From NCBI GenBank assembly GCA_914767715.1, contig OU612072.1:16060001-16120000 (forward strand): 60,000 nt of DNA, given 5' to 3'. Below the pieces are notes generated by a model that was given only the letters and a program-made list of their open reading frames with translations, did no database searches and was not told the DNA's origin. Positions within the stretch are counted from its first letter, which is position 1. The number at the start of each line of letters is the position of its first letter. A program made the translations under genes and the position numbers. This document shows positions 1 through 9,939 of this stretch, piece after piece. This stretch comes from Membranipora membranacea. Its lineage: Eukaryota > Bryozoa > Gymnolaemata > Cheilostomatida > Membraniporidae.

Positions 1-383
1 GTGGCCAATAATATGTAAAGTTTATACAATTTGAGCTGTCTGTATTATTGTGGAGAATGATGTTCTAAGTCCATTATTTTCCTTTTACTTTGGTACCACT
101 CCCATTTTAACTGTGAACAAAGTTTTTTGTTGTGGTAAATGGTTAAATCTCCTACTAAGACCTCAGGATATTGAGGCTTTTAACCATACGATCTATCATT
201 TATACTATGTCTCGCCTCTAGGCTTACCTAAACATTTCTGGTAATTGTCTCACTTTTCGAAAACGAATTTCTCTTAAGTTCCGGTCGGTAGAATAACATA
301 TGGGTGCTTTGTTTTAGTCCCACTCTATTTTGATCCTGATTTAATCTCCTCTCACTTTTTATCATTACTCTTCATGTTTGTAG

Positions 384-3065
384 TTGGTGCTTTATTGGAG
401 TATGAAGGGATACAAGGATTATCCAGTAAGCCTTCAATGTCTAGGCAGAGATCATCTAGTCACGGGGATATCATAGACGCCCCCTCATCTCCAGAGGCCT
501 GCTTTGAGGCCTTAGTCAAAACTGTGAGTGGTACTATAAACTCTATTGTGCAGTTTTGAAAGGAATTAAAACTCATGACCCTAGTGAACCTTGACTTTAT
601 GCTTAGGGATGTTAAAGTTCCAAAAATTTCCACTAGCAACAAAGATGGCAACTTATAGCTGCTATAATTGCACAATATCCTGAACATCATCTAAATGAAA
701 CGATGCAACTAGAACTCCTAAGCTAGCAAGGCCCGTGAACTATAATTCCAACCAATTTTAGCTAGGTTTGTAGGAGCTCATTTCATCTACCGATTCGTGC
801 TAAAGGACCAGAATTCCAATTTATTTCGTTGTGAGGCTTTTTTATGAACTTTTATATTTCTATTTATCACGCAGTTGACCTCGTGGGTGAACTTGATGAG
901 AACACACGGATTTGATACACCCCTAGTTAATCAGCTCTATAAGCAGATATTCTATTTCATCGTGGCTACTGCTACTAACAATCTACTACTAAGAAAGGAC
1001 ATGTGTAACTGGAGCAAGGGAATGCAAATCAGGTATTTAAATCATTCATTGTTTCTTCGTTTATTTTGTTTCTTCTCTTTATGAAATTTCTGAAGTTTAT
1101 CTAAAGTGGGCAAACAGTTATACATGAGAAGCAACTCCTCTCAGCTCAGTGTAAATGATAAAAAAATTCGTGATTGGCTTTGCAAAAGCTCGACTAAAGT
1201 ATTTTATTTCCAAAACATTCAGTTTTGTGGTTTAAGCAGGGAGTCGGTTTGAGGTACTATAGTTTTAGAGACTAGAGGCCTGATCAATGTCAAAAACAAA
1301 TAAATGATCAATGTCAAAAACAAATAAATGAGAAGGTTTTTGTAATTTATTCAATATAATTAATTTTGTTTCTAGATACAACTTGAGTAATTTGGAGCAA
1401 TGGTTACGAGACAATCGATTACATGATTGTGGTGCTGTGGAAGTCATGGAACCTCTCATACAGGTACTGTATATACCCTACTGTCACATACGTACTGCAT
1501 ATACCCTACTGTCACACAAGTACTGCATATACCCTACTGCTATAAAAGTACTGTATATACCCTACTGTCGGACAAGTACTGTATATACCCTACTGTATAA
1601 ATGTATGACGTTGTTTCAGTCTAATGACAGTATTGGCTGTTGTGATAATAGCTTTCATGGTGCCGATAAAGATTAATTGAAGACTACCCAAAGACCAATG
1701 CATGCTTTAGTCAGCCAATTACTTATGATAAAGTTTTGTCGTAAGAGGGAGGTACTTTTTCCACCATCAAGAATTCATACCAAATAGAGCATTGAATTTT
1801 TTCACCATGCAAATCAGACAACACCTTATCATAAGGAGCTGCCTGACTATAACAGGAATTGGTCTTTGGGTAATCCTAAGATCAAAGAATAATCTTAAGC
1901 TAATCCTTGAACTTCATGAACTCCCGTTTGCAAAATACATGTGTGGATCGCTGTAGCTGTGCTCTAATTAAATCATTAACCGCTCCAAAAAATGTTGAAG
2001 CTCATTGTGATTTCTGTTTCCTTTCTAGGCCTCACAGTTACTGCAGGCGCGTAAGACAGTAGAGGACGTGGATTCTATATGTGAGATGTGTGGTCAGCTG
2101 AGTGTAGCTCAAATCATCAAAATACTAAATCTCTATACACCTGTCGATGAGTATGAGGAGCGAGTACCCATATCATTCATCAGGAAAATACAACAAACTC
2201 TAAAGGTAAGAATTAATCAGGAAACGGCAGGTAGCTTTGTAATATAGTGTAAAAAGGGAGTCACGTGTTTTCAATAATCCATACTCAACTGTACAACACT
2301 GCCTCTTTTTTTCACATTGACTGTGTAACATCCTTGTCAATAACAAAGGTTACTTACTTTAACATGGTAAGGCTCAAGTTTACATGGGTGATTTCCAGTT
2401 GCTGCAGTTTAGAAATAAAGTTGTTCTACCATAATAAATTTGTTGTAGTTCACTAATCATCCATTCTAGCCACAATATAGGTGCACAAATAGACAACAAT
2501 TAACGCAAATATCCAACTAGGGTTCCTTGAGTTAACACCCTACTATAGGTGCACCAATTATCAAGTGATCTAGGTCTCAATGATTTAAAAAAGTTCAACC
2601 ATTGAATTCCATATCTGGAATAGCATCATTAGCTTTCTTTTGCAAAACAAAGGGCTTGCAAAAATAGCCAGTCCCTAGTAGCAATCTAGAAATGCCCTAA
2701 TCATCGACACTGTAGGGGTATAATTACTGTTTGCAACATTGTAAACAAGACAATTTCTCAGGCTAATTATTCATGCTACTAGGGACAGCCAATCAGATAA
2801 CAGTCAGATGGGTCCCTGTGTTTAGTGTCCTAACCGTATAACGCTATGATACTATTTCCATTCTAAGAGAAGAATCTAATTCAGTGTGTATGATCTTTTT
2901 TCTCAGGAGCAGAGGAAGGGAGACCAGTCAGGTAACCCACAGGCCTTACTCATCGATACAAAGCACACCTACTCTGTGACCTTCCCATTCTGTCCCTCAT
3001 CTATCGGACTAGAGAGTATAGATATACCCAATGTACTCAAACTATCATTCCTCGTCAAGTTATAG
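384..3065 (+). CDS. Myo5: Class V myosin heavy chain, C-terminal dilute (DIL) cargo-binding domain, five last exons (5' part outside window)
   Basis: Five exons join in frame: 384-523, 875-1032, 1376-1463, 2029-2205 and 2907-3065 (TAG at 3063-3065). Every intron begins GT and ends AG; the first donor is GTGAGT at 524. The peptide aligns by recognition with the end of animal myosin Va: [71 protein letters not shown] and [17 protein letters not shown]. Phases agree: AG closes exon 2 and A opens exon 3. Class V myosins are actin motors that carry vesicles and organelles; this globular tail binds cargo adaptors. Exon 1 opens in mid codon, so motor, IQ and coiled-coil parts lie upstream of the window or in a missed exon. 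The last residues ([10 protein letters not shown]) differ from the vertebrate tail end. Identity is firm; which class V paralogue it is cannot be told. Confidence 0.92.
1281..1328. repeat. Perfect 24-bp tandem duplication in a myosin V intron
   Basis: Two identical 24-bp copies starting TGATCAATGTCAAAAACAAA lie head to tail about 50 bp before exon 3. The intron is otherwise unremarkable. Confidence 0.85.
1464..1603 (+). repeat. 28-bp minisatellite, five units, starting exactly at a myosin V splice donor
   Basis: Five tandem 28-bp units begin at the GT of the exon 3 donor. Each unit opens GTACTG(T/C)ATATACCCTACT and differs from the next mainly in its last 8 bases. Each unit therefore repeats a donor-like GTACTG; only the first follows a G at -1 (CAG). 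The others follow C or A. The exon 3 frame stays open through the whole array, to a stop near 1674. Confidence 0.9.
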
Positions 3066-3317
3066 TCCATCAACATCATCAAGTCTATTTATATGTATAT
3101 GTCCTTAATAGGCACATATCGGATTGAAAATGACTTGTAGGCCAAGGCAAAAAACAGTTAGCCCATCGGATAGTGTGTCTTTTTAGCCGTTGATTCTATG
3201 CGAATTGAAACCCTGCGTTGTGTCTGCAAGACCGTCGACTTGAACTCTTTAGTGACTTTGGCGTATCAGTGTTTGTTTTATGACAAATCTTACTTCTAGG
3301 AGAATTTCAAAGCGTTC

Positions 3318-3323
3318 AATAAA
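3318..3323 (+). promoter_or_regulatory. Candidate polyadenylation signal for myosin V
   Basis: First AATAAA found downstream of the myosin V stop, about 250 bases into the presumed 3' UTR. Position only; no cleavage evidence. Confidence 0.3.
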
Positions 3324-4122
3324 TATATATATCAAGAAATCTTATCCCACATCCCAGAAAATTAAAACAGTGGGTCCATTTATATTTGGTTTTTTAACAC
3401 ACTATTATGTGGTCTTCGAAGTGATTGAAGTATTGATATACTATGATGTGTTTGTAGTATTAATTTGGCTAGCATAATGAAATTTTGTTGAAGAGAAATA
3501 GATTAACCCTCTTTGCTACTTGCATCTATCAGATTGCTTCAATGTGACAACTCTTCTGGTTATTTAGATTTTGGGATATTTTTTGCGTAATTTATTTTTT
3601 TGAAGGTATTGCTTTCTTCCTAACCCCCCAGCATCAGTGTAATTTTTATTCTATTCATATTCCCACTTTTGTTGACCGCTGAGCTCTGGAAATATTTATT
3701 TATGGATATTCGAAAAGTGAATACTTTTTACCATGTGGAGAGCTTTTAAGTTTCTTATGCTTCATATGTGGAAAACATTTAGGTTGTAAAGCTACATTCC
3801 AGCTAACTGCTTTGGTTTTTGTGGATCAATCTGTGCTCTGCACAGAGAGTTTAGCGCCGCACACAGAAAGATCAGATGTGCACCTTTAAGGGGGATAACT
3901 TGTACTATGATGATCTATATATATACATTTTAATTATGTTTACATTAAGTTTTTACCCACAAATTTCTACACATTTTGTTTTCAATTTAGAGCTCATTAT
4001 AAGACTATTGCAATCCTGCCATTCTTCGCTTAGTTTACCAACTGCATTCCATATGAACACCAGATTAAAAGGTTTTGTTAGCCATTCAGTTTTCTCTTTT
4101 ATATGAATCTGATATAAACAGA
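3324..4122. other. Intergenic AT-rich DNA, nothing recognised
   Basis: No open frame with recognisable protein features, RNA gene or repeat structure was seen here. Confidence 0.5.
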
Positions 4123-4362
4123 TTATTTATGTGAAGGCACATATTCCGCATTCCTGCAGATGATTGGAAATGCCCCATCCATAGTCAATAAGTCCTTAGA
4201 CTGTGATTCAAATAATTTTATGAGTGTGGTGAATGGGGTCTGATGGAAAACAGCCTCACTATAAGATCTCACGTCCATTTGGCTTCCCAAAATAATCACC
4301 AAACTTGATAGAATGAACCAGTGTTTGGAGAGTAATATTGTTGCCAGGATAGCAGTTGCCAC
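4123..4362 (-). CDS. Hypothetical 79-residue protein with a signal-like N terminus
   Basis: An ATG-to-stop frame begins with a strongly hydrophobic stretch (ATAILATILL, then FILSSLVIILG at residues 17-27), as a secretory leader would. A polar 50-residue remainder with one cysteine follows. It lies about 300 bases downstream (minus sense) of an orphan copy of the receptor-unit flank (4.6 kb). That is where the leader exon would sit in the intact units, yet the sequence is not that exon. It may be chance, a separate small secreted protein or an exon. I do not recognise it. Confidence 0.2.
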   Translation of the reverse strand: MATAILATILLSKHWFILSSLVIILGSQMDVRSYSEAVFHQTPFTTLIKLFESQSKDLLTMDGAFPIICRNAEYVPSHK

Positions 4363-4469
4363 ACATAATGAGCTATGATGTTAATAACAATACTAACTCA
4401 TTAAAACTCCAATATTAATGAAACTGATTTGGACCTAGCCCTATCTCAACGGGCCTGACAAGATCCTGA

Positions 4470-4870
4470 CCTGACAAACCAATCGAAATCTCAACTCGCA
4501 GGCATGAGAAATTTGAGAGATGTGATTTGCACTTCCCCATTCATGCTGGCCATGATGGAGAATAGACTCTCAATTCACGACATATGTATTAACGCCTGTC
4601 TACACATTTTGATAATGTTGAGCTTCCTACCCAACCTACTATCAACAGGTTAAAGGAAACATGTATTCACTTTGAGTTAAGTGAGTTTTCATGTTTTGTC
4701 TTGTTTGCTATGCTCAAAAGCGGCTGCCAATGGCTAAGGGTGTCTTAATCACATCTTGGCAGCTTTCTACACACTTTACTAGTTCATATATGGCCTCACA
4801 CACATTAGTCATTGGTATGAAAGACACCCTTTTCCTATTTAATGCCAGCCTATAGATTGCCAGTCCTTAT
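4470..4870 (-). repeat. Orphan upstream flank of the receptor-like units (U0 relic)
   Basis: This resembles the block found upstream of U1 (about 14.6-14.9 kb), U2 (24.1 kb), U3 (28.15 kb) and U5 (46.35 kb), sharing words such as CCTACTATCAACAGGTTA and CATGTATTCACTTT. The ATG seen in those flanks is present at 4660-4662 but is followed by a stop after six codons (ACC TGT TGA). No gene body follows at lower coordinates, so this is a sixth, bodiless copy of the family's 5' flank. Confidence 0.6.
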
Positions 4871-4947
4871 TAAACCACTGCTGCAACACAGCCAAATGTG
4901 TGCTTATAGAGTCTTGTGTAGTTCAAAATTAATGAAGTGAGGCTGCA

Positions 4948-5161
4948 ATCTCAGCATTGTCACCTAATGAGCAAATAATCTGCGCAAACTGATCGCCAAA
5001 ATTAGGGTATGAAATTAATTATCTACTGCATCAGGTGACGTAGTTACCCTCTTACTAGTGCACACTTTACACGTCATGAGTTGGTGCGTAGATTTCATGC
5101 CCTGATTTTGAAGATCAGTTTGTGCAAATTATTTGTCTATTAGGTGACAGTTATGAGATTT
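4948..5161. mobile_element. Foldback (MITE-like) element, about 70-bp imperfect inverted arms
   Basis: The arm at about 4948-5017 (core TGTCACCTAATGAGCAAATA) is matched in reverse complement by 5092-5161 (core ATTTGTCTATTAGGTGACAG), with about 85% pairing judged by eye. The inner part continues as a weaker palindrome. No coding capacity and no clear target duplication. Confidence 0.65.
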
Positions 5162-5508
5162 AAGTCTCAATTAATAATCTTGGAGCTATGCAGAATTCAA
5201 TGAGCACAAATTTGCATGAGTGGCAGCAGTAGTTTTTTTTATTTTTTTTTTATTTTTTTTTTTATTTTATTTATTTATTGAGGTTTTCTAAAAGTTTATA
5301 ATTAAAGCAAATTAAAAATAACTTGTTGACCTCATACACATTAACATAGATACAAAAAATGACTTGAATAAAAAGATATAAGTGGTAGGGTGTTACATAC
5401 TATATAGTGTGTAGGATAATGAAAGCATGGTATCATAAATTGCATGAATAAGATGAAAAAAGAAAAGAAGAAACAGAGAGTGGCAAATAAAAATACAAGT
5501 TAACAACA

Positions 5509-8439
5509 TTATGTGGGATTAAATGATAATGATTCATGAGGCTTGGTTGATTTAGTTACAAATGTATGAAAAATATTTAAAAAGGCTGATTTGCCTAGGT
5601 TTGATCTAAGTGAGGGTTTAATTATTGCACAGTTGCTACGAAGTGATCGTGTATGTCTGTTTGATTTGCTAACGAGATGAAGTATGTGCTTGGATGCACG
5701 GCCTTTATGGACCCTCGATTTGACAAAATTGTGAAAAAGAAAATTCCTTCTACTGTGGAGAGTATGTAAATTTAGGAGCAAGCGGCCAGATGTGACAGAA
5801 AATTGTTTGGGGGCTGAAGTTATGATTCTGATTGCTTTATTTTGTACTTTTTCTAATGTATCTGAATTTTTGGCTAAACCATCAAGGTACAATGATGAGC
5901 AGTATTCTACTATAGGTCTGATCAGTGATTTGTAAGTCTTCAATGAGTTTTCTACTGTCATGTATTTTTTTAGTTTTGATAACAAGTAGACCATTTTGTT
6001 TGCTTTAGAGGCGGTGGCATTAGCCTGAGGGGTTAAACTAAGTTCTGAATCAAGAATAACTCCAAGAAGATTGAGTGAATGCTTGGATTCTATTTTCAAA
6101 TTGTTTATTTGGATTTGGTAAAAATCATCTACTTTCCTATTTGAGAAAATACAGTATTGAGTTTTGGATAAGTTGAGTTGAAGGAGATTGTTTGAATACC
6201 AATTCGATACTTCTCTCATCAATGACTCAGATTTATCCATTAAGGTAGGGATATCTGTTGCTGTGCAGTAAATAACGGTGTCATCAGCGTAAGCGAATGC
6301 AGTTTTGTGCTTGTTAAGGAGATCATTGATAGCAAGATTGAATAAGATTGGACCTAGAACACTTCCTTGGGGTACTCCACATGTAATCGGTAGTGCACTG
6401 GACTGATCATGATCAACTTTCATGATTTGGGTTCGATGTGAAAGATAGGATGTAAATAATTTTGTTGTTGACTCTGCAAAATTTAGTCGCTTTAGAGTGT
6501 GGATGAGTTGTCCATGATTTATAGTGTCAAATGCTTTACGTACGTCCAAAGACAGTGCACCTATGAAATTCGGTTGAGGGTTGTCTAGCGTTGTTCTCCA
6601 ATTTTGTAAAAGAGAAAGTAGTAACTGTTCACTAGAATGGTGCTTACGAAAACCGAATTGTCGATCTGAGAGTATTCCATGTGTTTCGATAAAGGTCATA
6701 ATTTGATTTTTCATATCTAGCTCAAACACCTTTGATATGATTGGCAGACTGGAAATTGGTCTGTAATTGCAAGGGTCTGTTTTATCGCCCTTCTTAAAGA
6801 GTGGGGTGACCAGGGCTGTTTTTAGGCAGTCAGGGAATATTGATTTTTTGTAGCATTCGTTAATGATCAGGGCTATGGGAAGAGCTAATAGGTCTGCAAC
6901 AATTTGGTACAGGGAAGCTGGAAACATGGTCAAGCCACCCCGTTTATTTGGTTTGAGGGACTTTATCAGTTTGTAGATTGTTTCGCTCTCAACATATGTG
7001 AAAGAGAAACTTGGACCATGGAAAAGGTCAGGTTGTGGATCGACCTTAGGAATAAAAACCGATTGTCCAGCGACCGTGGTGAAATATCTATTAAGGGCAT
7101 TTGCCTTGTCAGAGTTTGAGGTGTAGGTAGAGTTTTGATAGCTAATTTTCTCGATTTGATCAGAGGATTTCTTCTTTCCTGTCAGTGATTTCAGGCAGGT
7201 GAAAAAACTTTTTTCATCTTTAGATAACGAGTCATTTATAAAGTCTTTCTTAGCATTCCTAATTTTATTTGTAACAAAGTTTCGAAACTTGTTGAACTGT
7301 TTGACTTGCGCTGTAGCTGGATTAGGTATATCCTTGAATACCCTCTTGTGAAATTTGTTTCTTAAATTAATGAGATGCTGAATATCAGGGAAAAGCCACT
7401 GGTTTTTAGCCCCTCGCACTCTTTTTGTTTTAACTGGAGCATGCTTGTCAATCAGGTCAGAGATAAAGTTTTCGATATTTTCCATGCGGTGATGCAATGA
7501 TTTGTTCATGTCAGTTGCTGTTTGCAGTAGTGGAAGTTTCGAACAGTCATTATAAAATTCCTCATGATTAATGCTGTGAATATTTCTGGTTCTAATTAGT
7601 TTGCGTGGCTGTTTTGTAGCATGATGTTGATTAATTACTAAGTATGTGGCATAGTGATCAGAAATTGATCTATCGCATGTCAGGATCTTGCAACTATTAA
7701 TGCTAATGTCACTGTTCACATAGTTGTGGTCTAATAAGCTTTCTCTCCCTAAATGGCTAATGTATGAAACCCCATTAACTTGCTGTAATAGCCCTGCAGA
7801 CAAGAAGCTCTGCTCTAAATGTGTTTTTTCGTTTGATGAGGAATTCCAATTAATATTAAAATCTCCTAGTAGTATAAACTTATGGCCAACATATTGGTTT
7901 TGATGTAGAATTGAGCTCATCATTGTAATGAATTCGGTTTTGTTAGCATCAGGGGGAAGATAAATTGATCCGATGATGTAGCCGTGTTGGTTGTTTGTGG
8001 AAGGTATTTTCATCCAAACCGAGTCACAAAATTTGGACAGTTTAACACTTAATTGACTTATTATAGAGAATTTATATGAAGATTTTACAAAGAGCGCAGC
8101 ACCGCCTCCCCGGGTTTTGGTTGTAGATTTTCTGTCACATCTAGCTATTGAGAATCCAGGCAAGTCAACAAGACTATCTGGAATATCAGGAGTGAGCCAT
8201 GTTTCAGAAACAGAAAAAATGTCGGTTGACTTAAAAAGATTGAGGCTTTCATAATAAAACATCTTTTTATATAATGATCTTACGTTGTGATGTAGAAGTC
8301 TCAAATTGTTGCTGGATGCAGGCTTCATCTCAGATAGGGAGCTAATAGTATTCCATATGCGGTTATGGTAGCAGAGACTTTGTTCATAAATGTTAGACGA
8401 GTTTATTGATGCTTGGTTTCTTACGCTTAGATTAGCCAT
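5509..8439 (-). CDS. LINE ORF2: AP-like endonuclease and reverse transcriptase
   Basis: 976 residues, uninterrupted. The endonuclease occupies about residues 45-270 with LHHNVRSL, SETWL, LLGDFNIN, LLDHNYV and SDHYATYLV, the usual metal and catalytic positions. The reverse transcriptase follows from about residue 500: NYRPISSLPIISKVFE, FGFRKHHSS, LDVRKAFDTINH, GVPQGSVLGPILFN, FAYADDTVIYC and LLGVILDSEL, so all three catalytic aspartates are present. The basic C-terminal part has no RNase H that I can see. The enzyme nicks chromosomal DNA and copies element RNA onto the nick. Translation probably follows ORF1 by re-initiation or frameshift, because the start ATG lies within the ORF1 stop region. 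No stop or frameshift damage was seen. Confidence 0.95.
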   Translation of the reverse strand: MANLSVRNQASINSSNIYEQSLCYHNRIWNTISSLSEMKPASSNNLRLLHHNVRSLYKKMFYYESLNLFKSTDIFSVSETWLTPDIPDSLVDLPGFSIARCDRKSTTKTRGGGAALFVKSSYKFSIISQLSVKLSKFCDSVWMKIPSTNNQHGYIIGSIYLPPDANKTEFITMMSSILHQNQYVGHKFILLGDFNINWNSSSNEKTHLEQSFLSAGLLQQVNGVSYISHLGRESLLDHNYVNSDISINSCKILTCDRSISDHYATYLVINQHHATKQPRKLIRTRNIHSINHEEFYNDCSKLPLLQTATDMNKSLHHRMENIENFISDLIDKHAPVKTKRVRGAKNQWLFPDIQHLINLRNKFHKRVFKDIPNPATAQVKQFNKFRNFVTNKIRNAKKDFINDSLSKDEKSFFTCLKSLTGKKKSSDQIEKISYQNSTYTSNSDKANALNRYFTTVAGQSVFIPKVDPQPDLFHGPSFSFTYVESETIYKLIKSLKPNKRGGLTMFPASLYQIVADLLALPIALIINECYKKSIFPDCLKTALVTPLFKKGDKTDPCNYRPISSLPIISKVFELDMKNQIMTFIETHGILSDRQFGFRKHHSSEQLLLSLLQNWRTTLDNPQPNFIGALSLDVRKAFDTINHGQLIHTLKRLNFAESTTKLFTSYLSHRTQIMKVDHDQSSALPITCGVPQGSVLGPILFNLAINDLLNKHKTAFAYADDTVIYCTATDIPTLMDKSESLMREVSNWYSNNLLQLNLSKTQYCIFSNRKVDDFYQIQINNLKIESKHSLNLLGVILDSELSLTPQANATASKANKMVYLLSKLKKYMTVENSLKTYKSLIRPIVEYCSSLYLDGLAKNSDTLEKVQNKAIRIITSAPKQFSVTSGRLLLNLHTLHSRRNFLFHNFVKSRVHKGRASKHILHLVSKSNRHTRSLRSNCAIIKPSLRSNLGKSAFLNIFHTFVTKSTKPHESLSFNPT

Positions 8440-9778
8440 TGTAGGTCCTGGGAGGGAAGACGTACGGTTTCTCTACTCGAAACAAAAGCTGATGCTTGTT
8501 AAAGGTTATGCCGTTTGCCAGTGCATTTCCTAGCTGTGTTTCATCATTGAAGTTAACTTTTACAGTTCGTAGAGGGTTAGTGCCATCTTTGGTCCTCATT
8601 CGGTACACTGTAGCGTCTTTGAATACTGTTTGGACCTCTTGTTGGAGGTCTTCTTTCATTATGTAAATAGGAACATCTTTGATGATGCCAACATGTTGGC
8701 TCGGTTGAATGGGTCGTCTTGCTGATGAGCCTCCAAGTGCTTCAGCTTCCCATTTTTTTATTATTATATCTATTTGTTCAGGTTTTGTTATCTGTATTAT
8801 GAATTTCGGGTCTGCCGAGTTGAACTTGTATCGCTTGATAAAGTCAATCATCGTTGGTCCGTTTAATTTGCCGATTGCTTTTCTCACGTCATCCTGACTG
8901 ATTGACGTGAAGTCCTGTTTTGTACTGTGTATTATAAAGCATTTTTCATGGTCGAATTCAGGGGTAGATTTGTCAGTATATTGACTTTTTGGTGGTTGTG
9001 TAAGGCGCTGATCTTGACGTTGTTGTTGTGCTTGTTGCTGCTGTTGTTGCCTTTGTTGCTGCTGTTGCTGCTGTTGTTGCTGTTGTTGCTGTTGCTGCTG
9101 TTGTTGTGTCTGTTGAGGTTGTTCTCGTTGGTTGAGAGATTGGTGATATTGGTTTCTTTGTTCAGTGAAAGCTGACTTAGGCGGAATCGGTTGTTGGATA
9201 TTTCTCATTACTGCCTGACGATAATCAGCTGGGGGTGAGGAGACTTTGTCAAGTTTGGCCTCCATCATGTCTAGTTTCTCTGACATGACTTGAACTGCTC
9301 TCTCAATGGGGTTTTCATTTGGTATAGATAATGCTTCTAGCTTAGCATGCATCTGCTCTAGTCTGTCAGACATAATTTCGATGATGCTCAGCATTTTCTG
9401 GCATGATTGGCAGTGGTCCAGGTCAGACTCTGCTTGCAGTGAATAAGTGTCCATGTTCTCTGTTCTCATCGTGGAAAGCGGTGTAGAAGGGCCTGTGGAT
9501 GTTGATATTTTGTTGCTGTCGCTGCTTGTGCCTAGTCCGGTACTAGCATCCTTTGTAGATACTTTGGTATAATATTTGATTGGATTTGATATGCCTCCAG
9601 TTGTTTTAAGATATTTTAAAGCAGCTGCCTCCGTCTCATACCCTTTGTGTTTATTTCCACTGTAGCCGTTCACTTGGAGATTGGCAGTATCCCAATCGTT
9701 ATATAGTCCAACTTTATGCCCAGCAATGACAGCATAAAATTTAAATCTTTTGCCTGATTTATTCATATCAAGAGCCAT
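8432..9778 (-). CDS. LINE ORF1: RNase H1-type hybrid-binding domain, polyQ, RRM-like C terminus
   Basis: 448 residues. Residues about 12-60 (FYAVIAGHKVGLYNDWDTA, then QVNGYSGNKHKGYET and a following LKYL) fit the small RNase H1 N-terminal/caulimovirus viroplasmin fold that binds RNA-DNA hybrids. Residues about 115-185 hold two Leu/Met-heptad segments and a CQSC pair, likely a coiled coil for oligomerisation. Residues about 220-255 are an almost pure glutamine run. The last 130 residues resemble the RRM-like domain of LINE ORF1 proteins, ending LLFRVEKPYVFPPRTYNG. The role is presumably RNA binding and chaperoning in the retrotransposition particle. The stop overlaps the ORF2 start. The N-terminal call rests on pattern recognition, without an alignment. 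Confidence 0.85.
   Translation of the reverse strand: MALDMNKSGKRFKFYAVIAGHKVGLYNDWDTANLQVNGYSGNKHKGYETEAAALKYLKTTGGISNPIKYYTKVSTKDASTGLGTSSDSNKISTSTGPSTPLSTMRTENMDTYSLQAESDLDHCQSCQKMLSIIEIMSDRLEQMHAKLEALSIPNENPIERAVQVMSEKLDMMEAKLDKVSSPPADYRQAVMRNIQQPIPPKSAFTEQRNQYHQSLNQREQPQQTQQQQQQQQQQQQQQQQQQRQQQQQQAQQQRQDQRLTQPPKSQYTDKSTPEFDHEKCFIIHSTKQDFTSISQDDVRKAIGKLNGPTMIDFIKRYKFNSADPKFIIQITKPEQIDIIIKKWEAEALGGSSARRPIQPSQHVGIIKDVPIYIMKEDLQQEVQTVFKDATVYRMRTKDGTNPLRTVKVNFNDETQLGNALANGITFNKHQLLFRVEKPYVFPPRTYNG
9019..9117 (-). repeat. CAG/CAA glutamine tract inside LINE ORF1
   Basis: Mixed CAA/CAG codons encode about 30 glutamines broken by a few R, A and T. The mixed codons suggest selection or age rather than fresh slippage. 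The complementary strand gives a meaningless Leu run. Confidence 0.85.
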
Positions 9779-9857
9779 GATAGTAGTATTTCTTTTTATC
9801 TAGCCATAAATAGCAATTAGTAGAGAGCGTGAATCAAAAACACAACCTCTCTGCTCC

Positions 9858-9916
9858 ACTGCTCACTGCTCACTGCTCACTGCTCACTGCTCACTGCTCA
9901 CTGCTCACTGCTCACT
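9858..9916 (-). repeat. Heptamer tandem repeat at the LINE 5' end
   Basis: About eight perfect copies of ACTGCTC (+ strand) sit about 80-140 bases upstream of the ORF1 ATG, where the element ends. They may be part of the 5' UTR or an added microsatellite. Confidence 0.85.
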
Positions 9917-9939
9917 TTAAGTGTAGAGTGGCTGGATCA

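Larger units (their letters stand above)
5230..9916 (-). mobile_element. Full-length APE-type non-LTR retrotransposon (LINE)
   Basis: Sense reads right to left: a (GAGCAGT)n 5' end (about 9916-9858), ORF1, ORF2 overlapping by 8 nt, a 3' UTR of about 270 nt and an A-rich tail, seen on + as T-runs broken by A at about 5230-5280. Both ORFs are open and the catalytic motifs are present, so it looks recent and possibly active. The endonuclease and reverse transcriptase place it in the broad CR1/L2/Jockey assemblage; I cannot assign a clade. A 7-bp GAGTGGC occurs at both ends (5218-5224 and 9926-9932) and might be a target duplication, but it is not flush with the tail. Confidence 0.9.

Noticed and set aside
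1464-1603. CRISPR-like array of 28-bp repeats
   Set aside because: There are no unique spacers between units, and the array lies in an animal intron; it is a minisatellite.
8927-9175. Leu-rich + strand protein
   Set aside because: It is the complement of the LINE ORF1 glutamine tract.
5218-9932. GAGTGGC as LINE target-site duplication
   Set aside because: It is 7 bp, not adjacent to the A-rich tail, and could be chance; mentioned only as a possibility.
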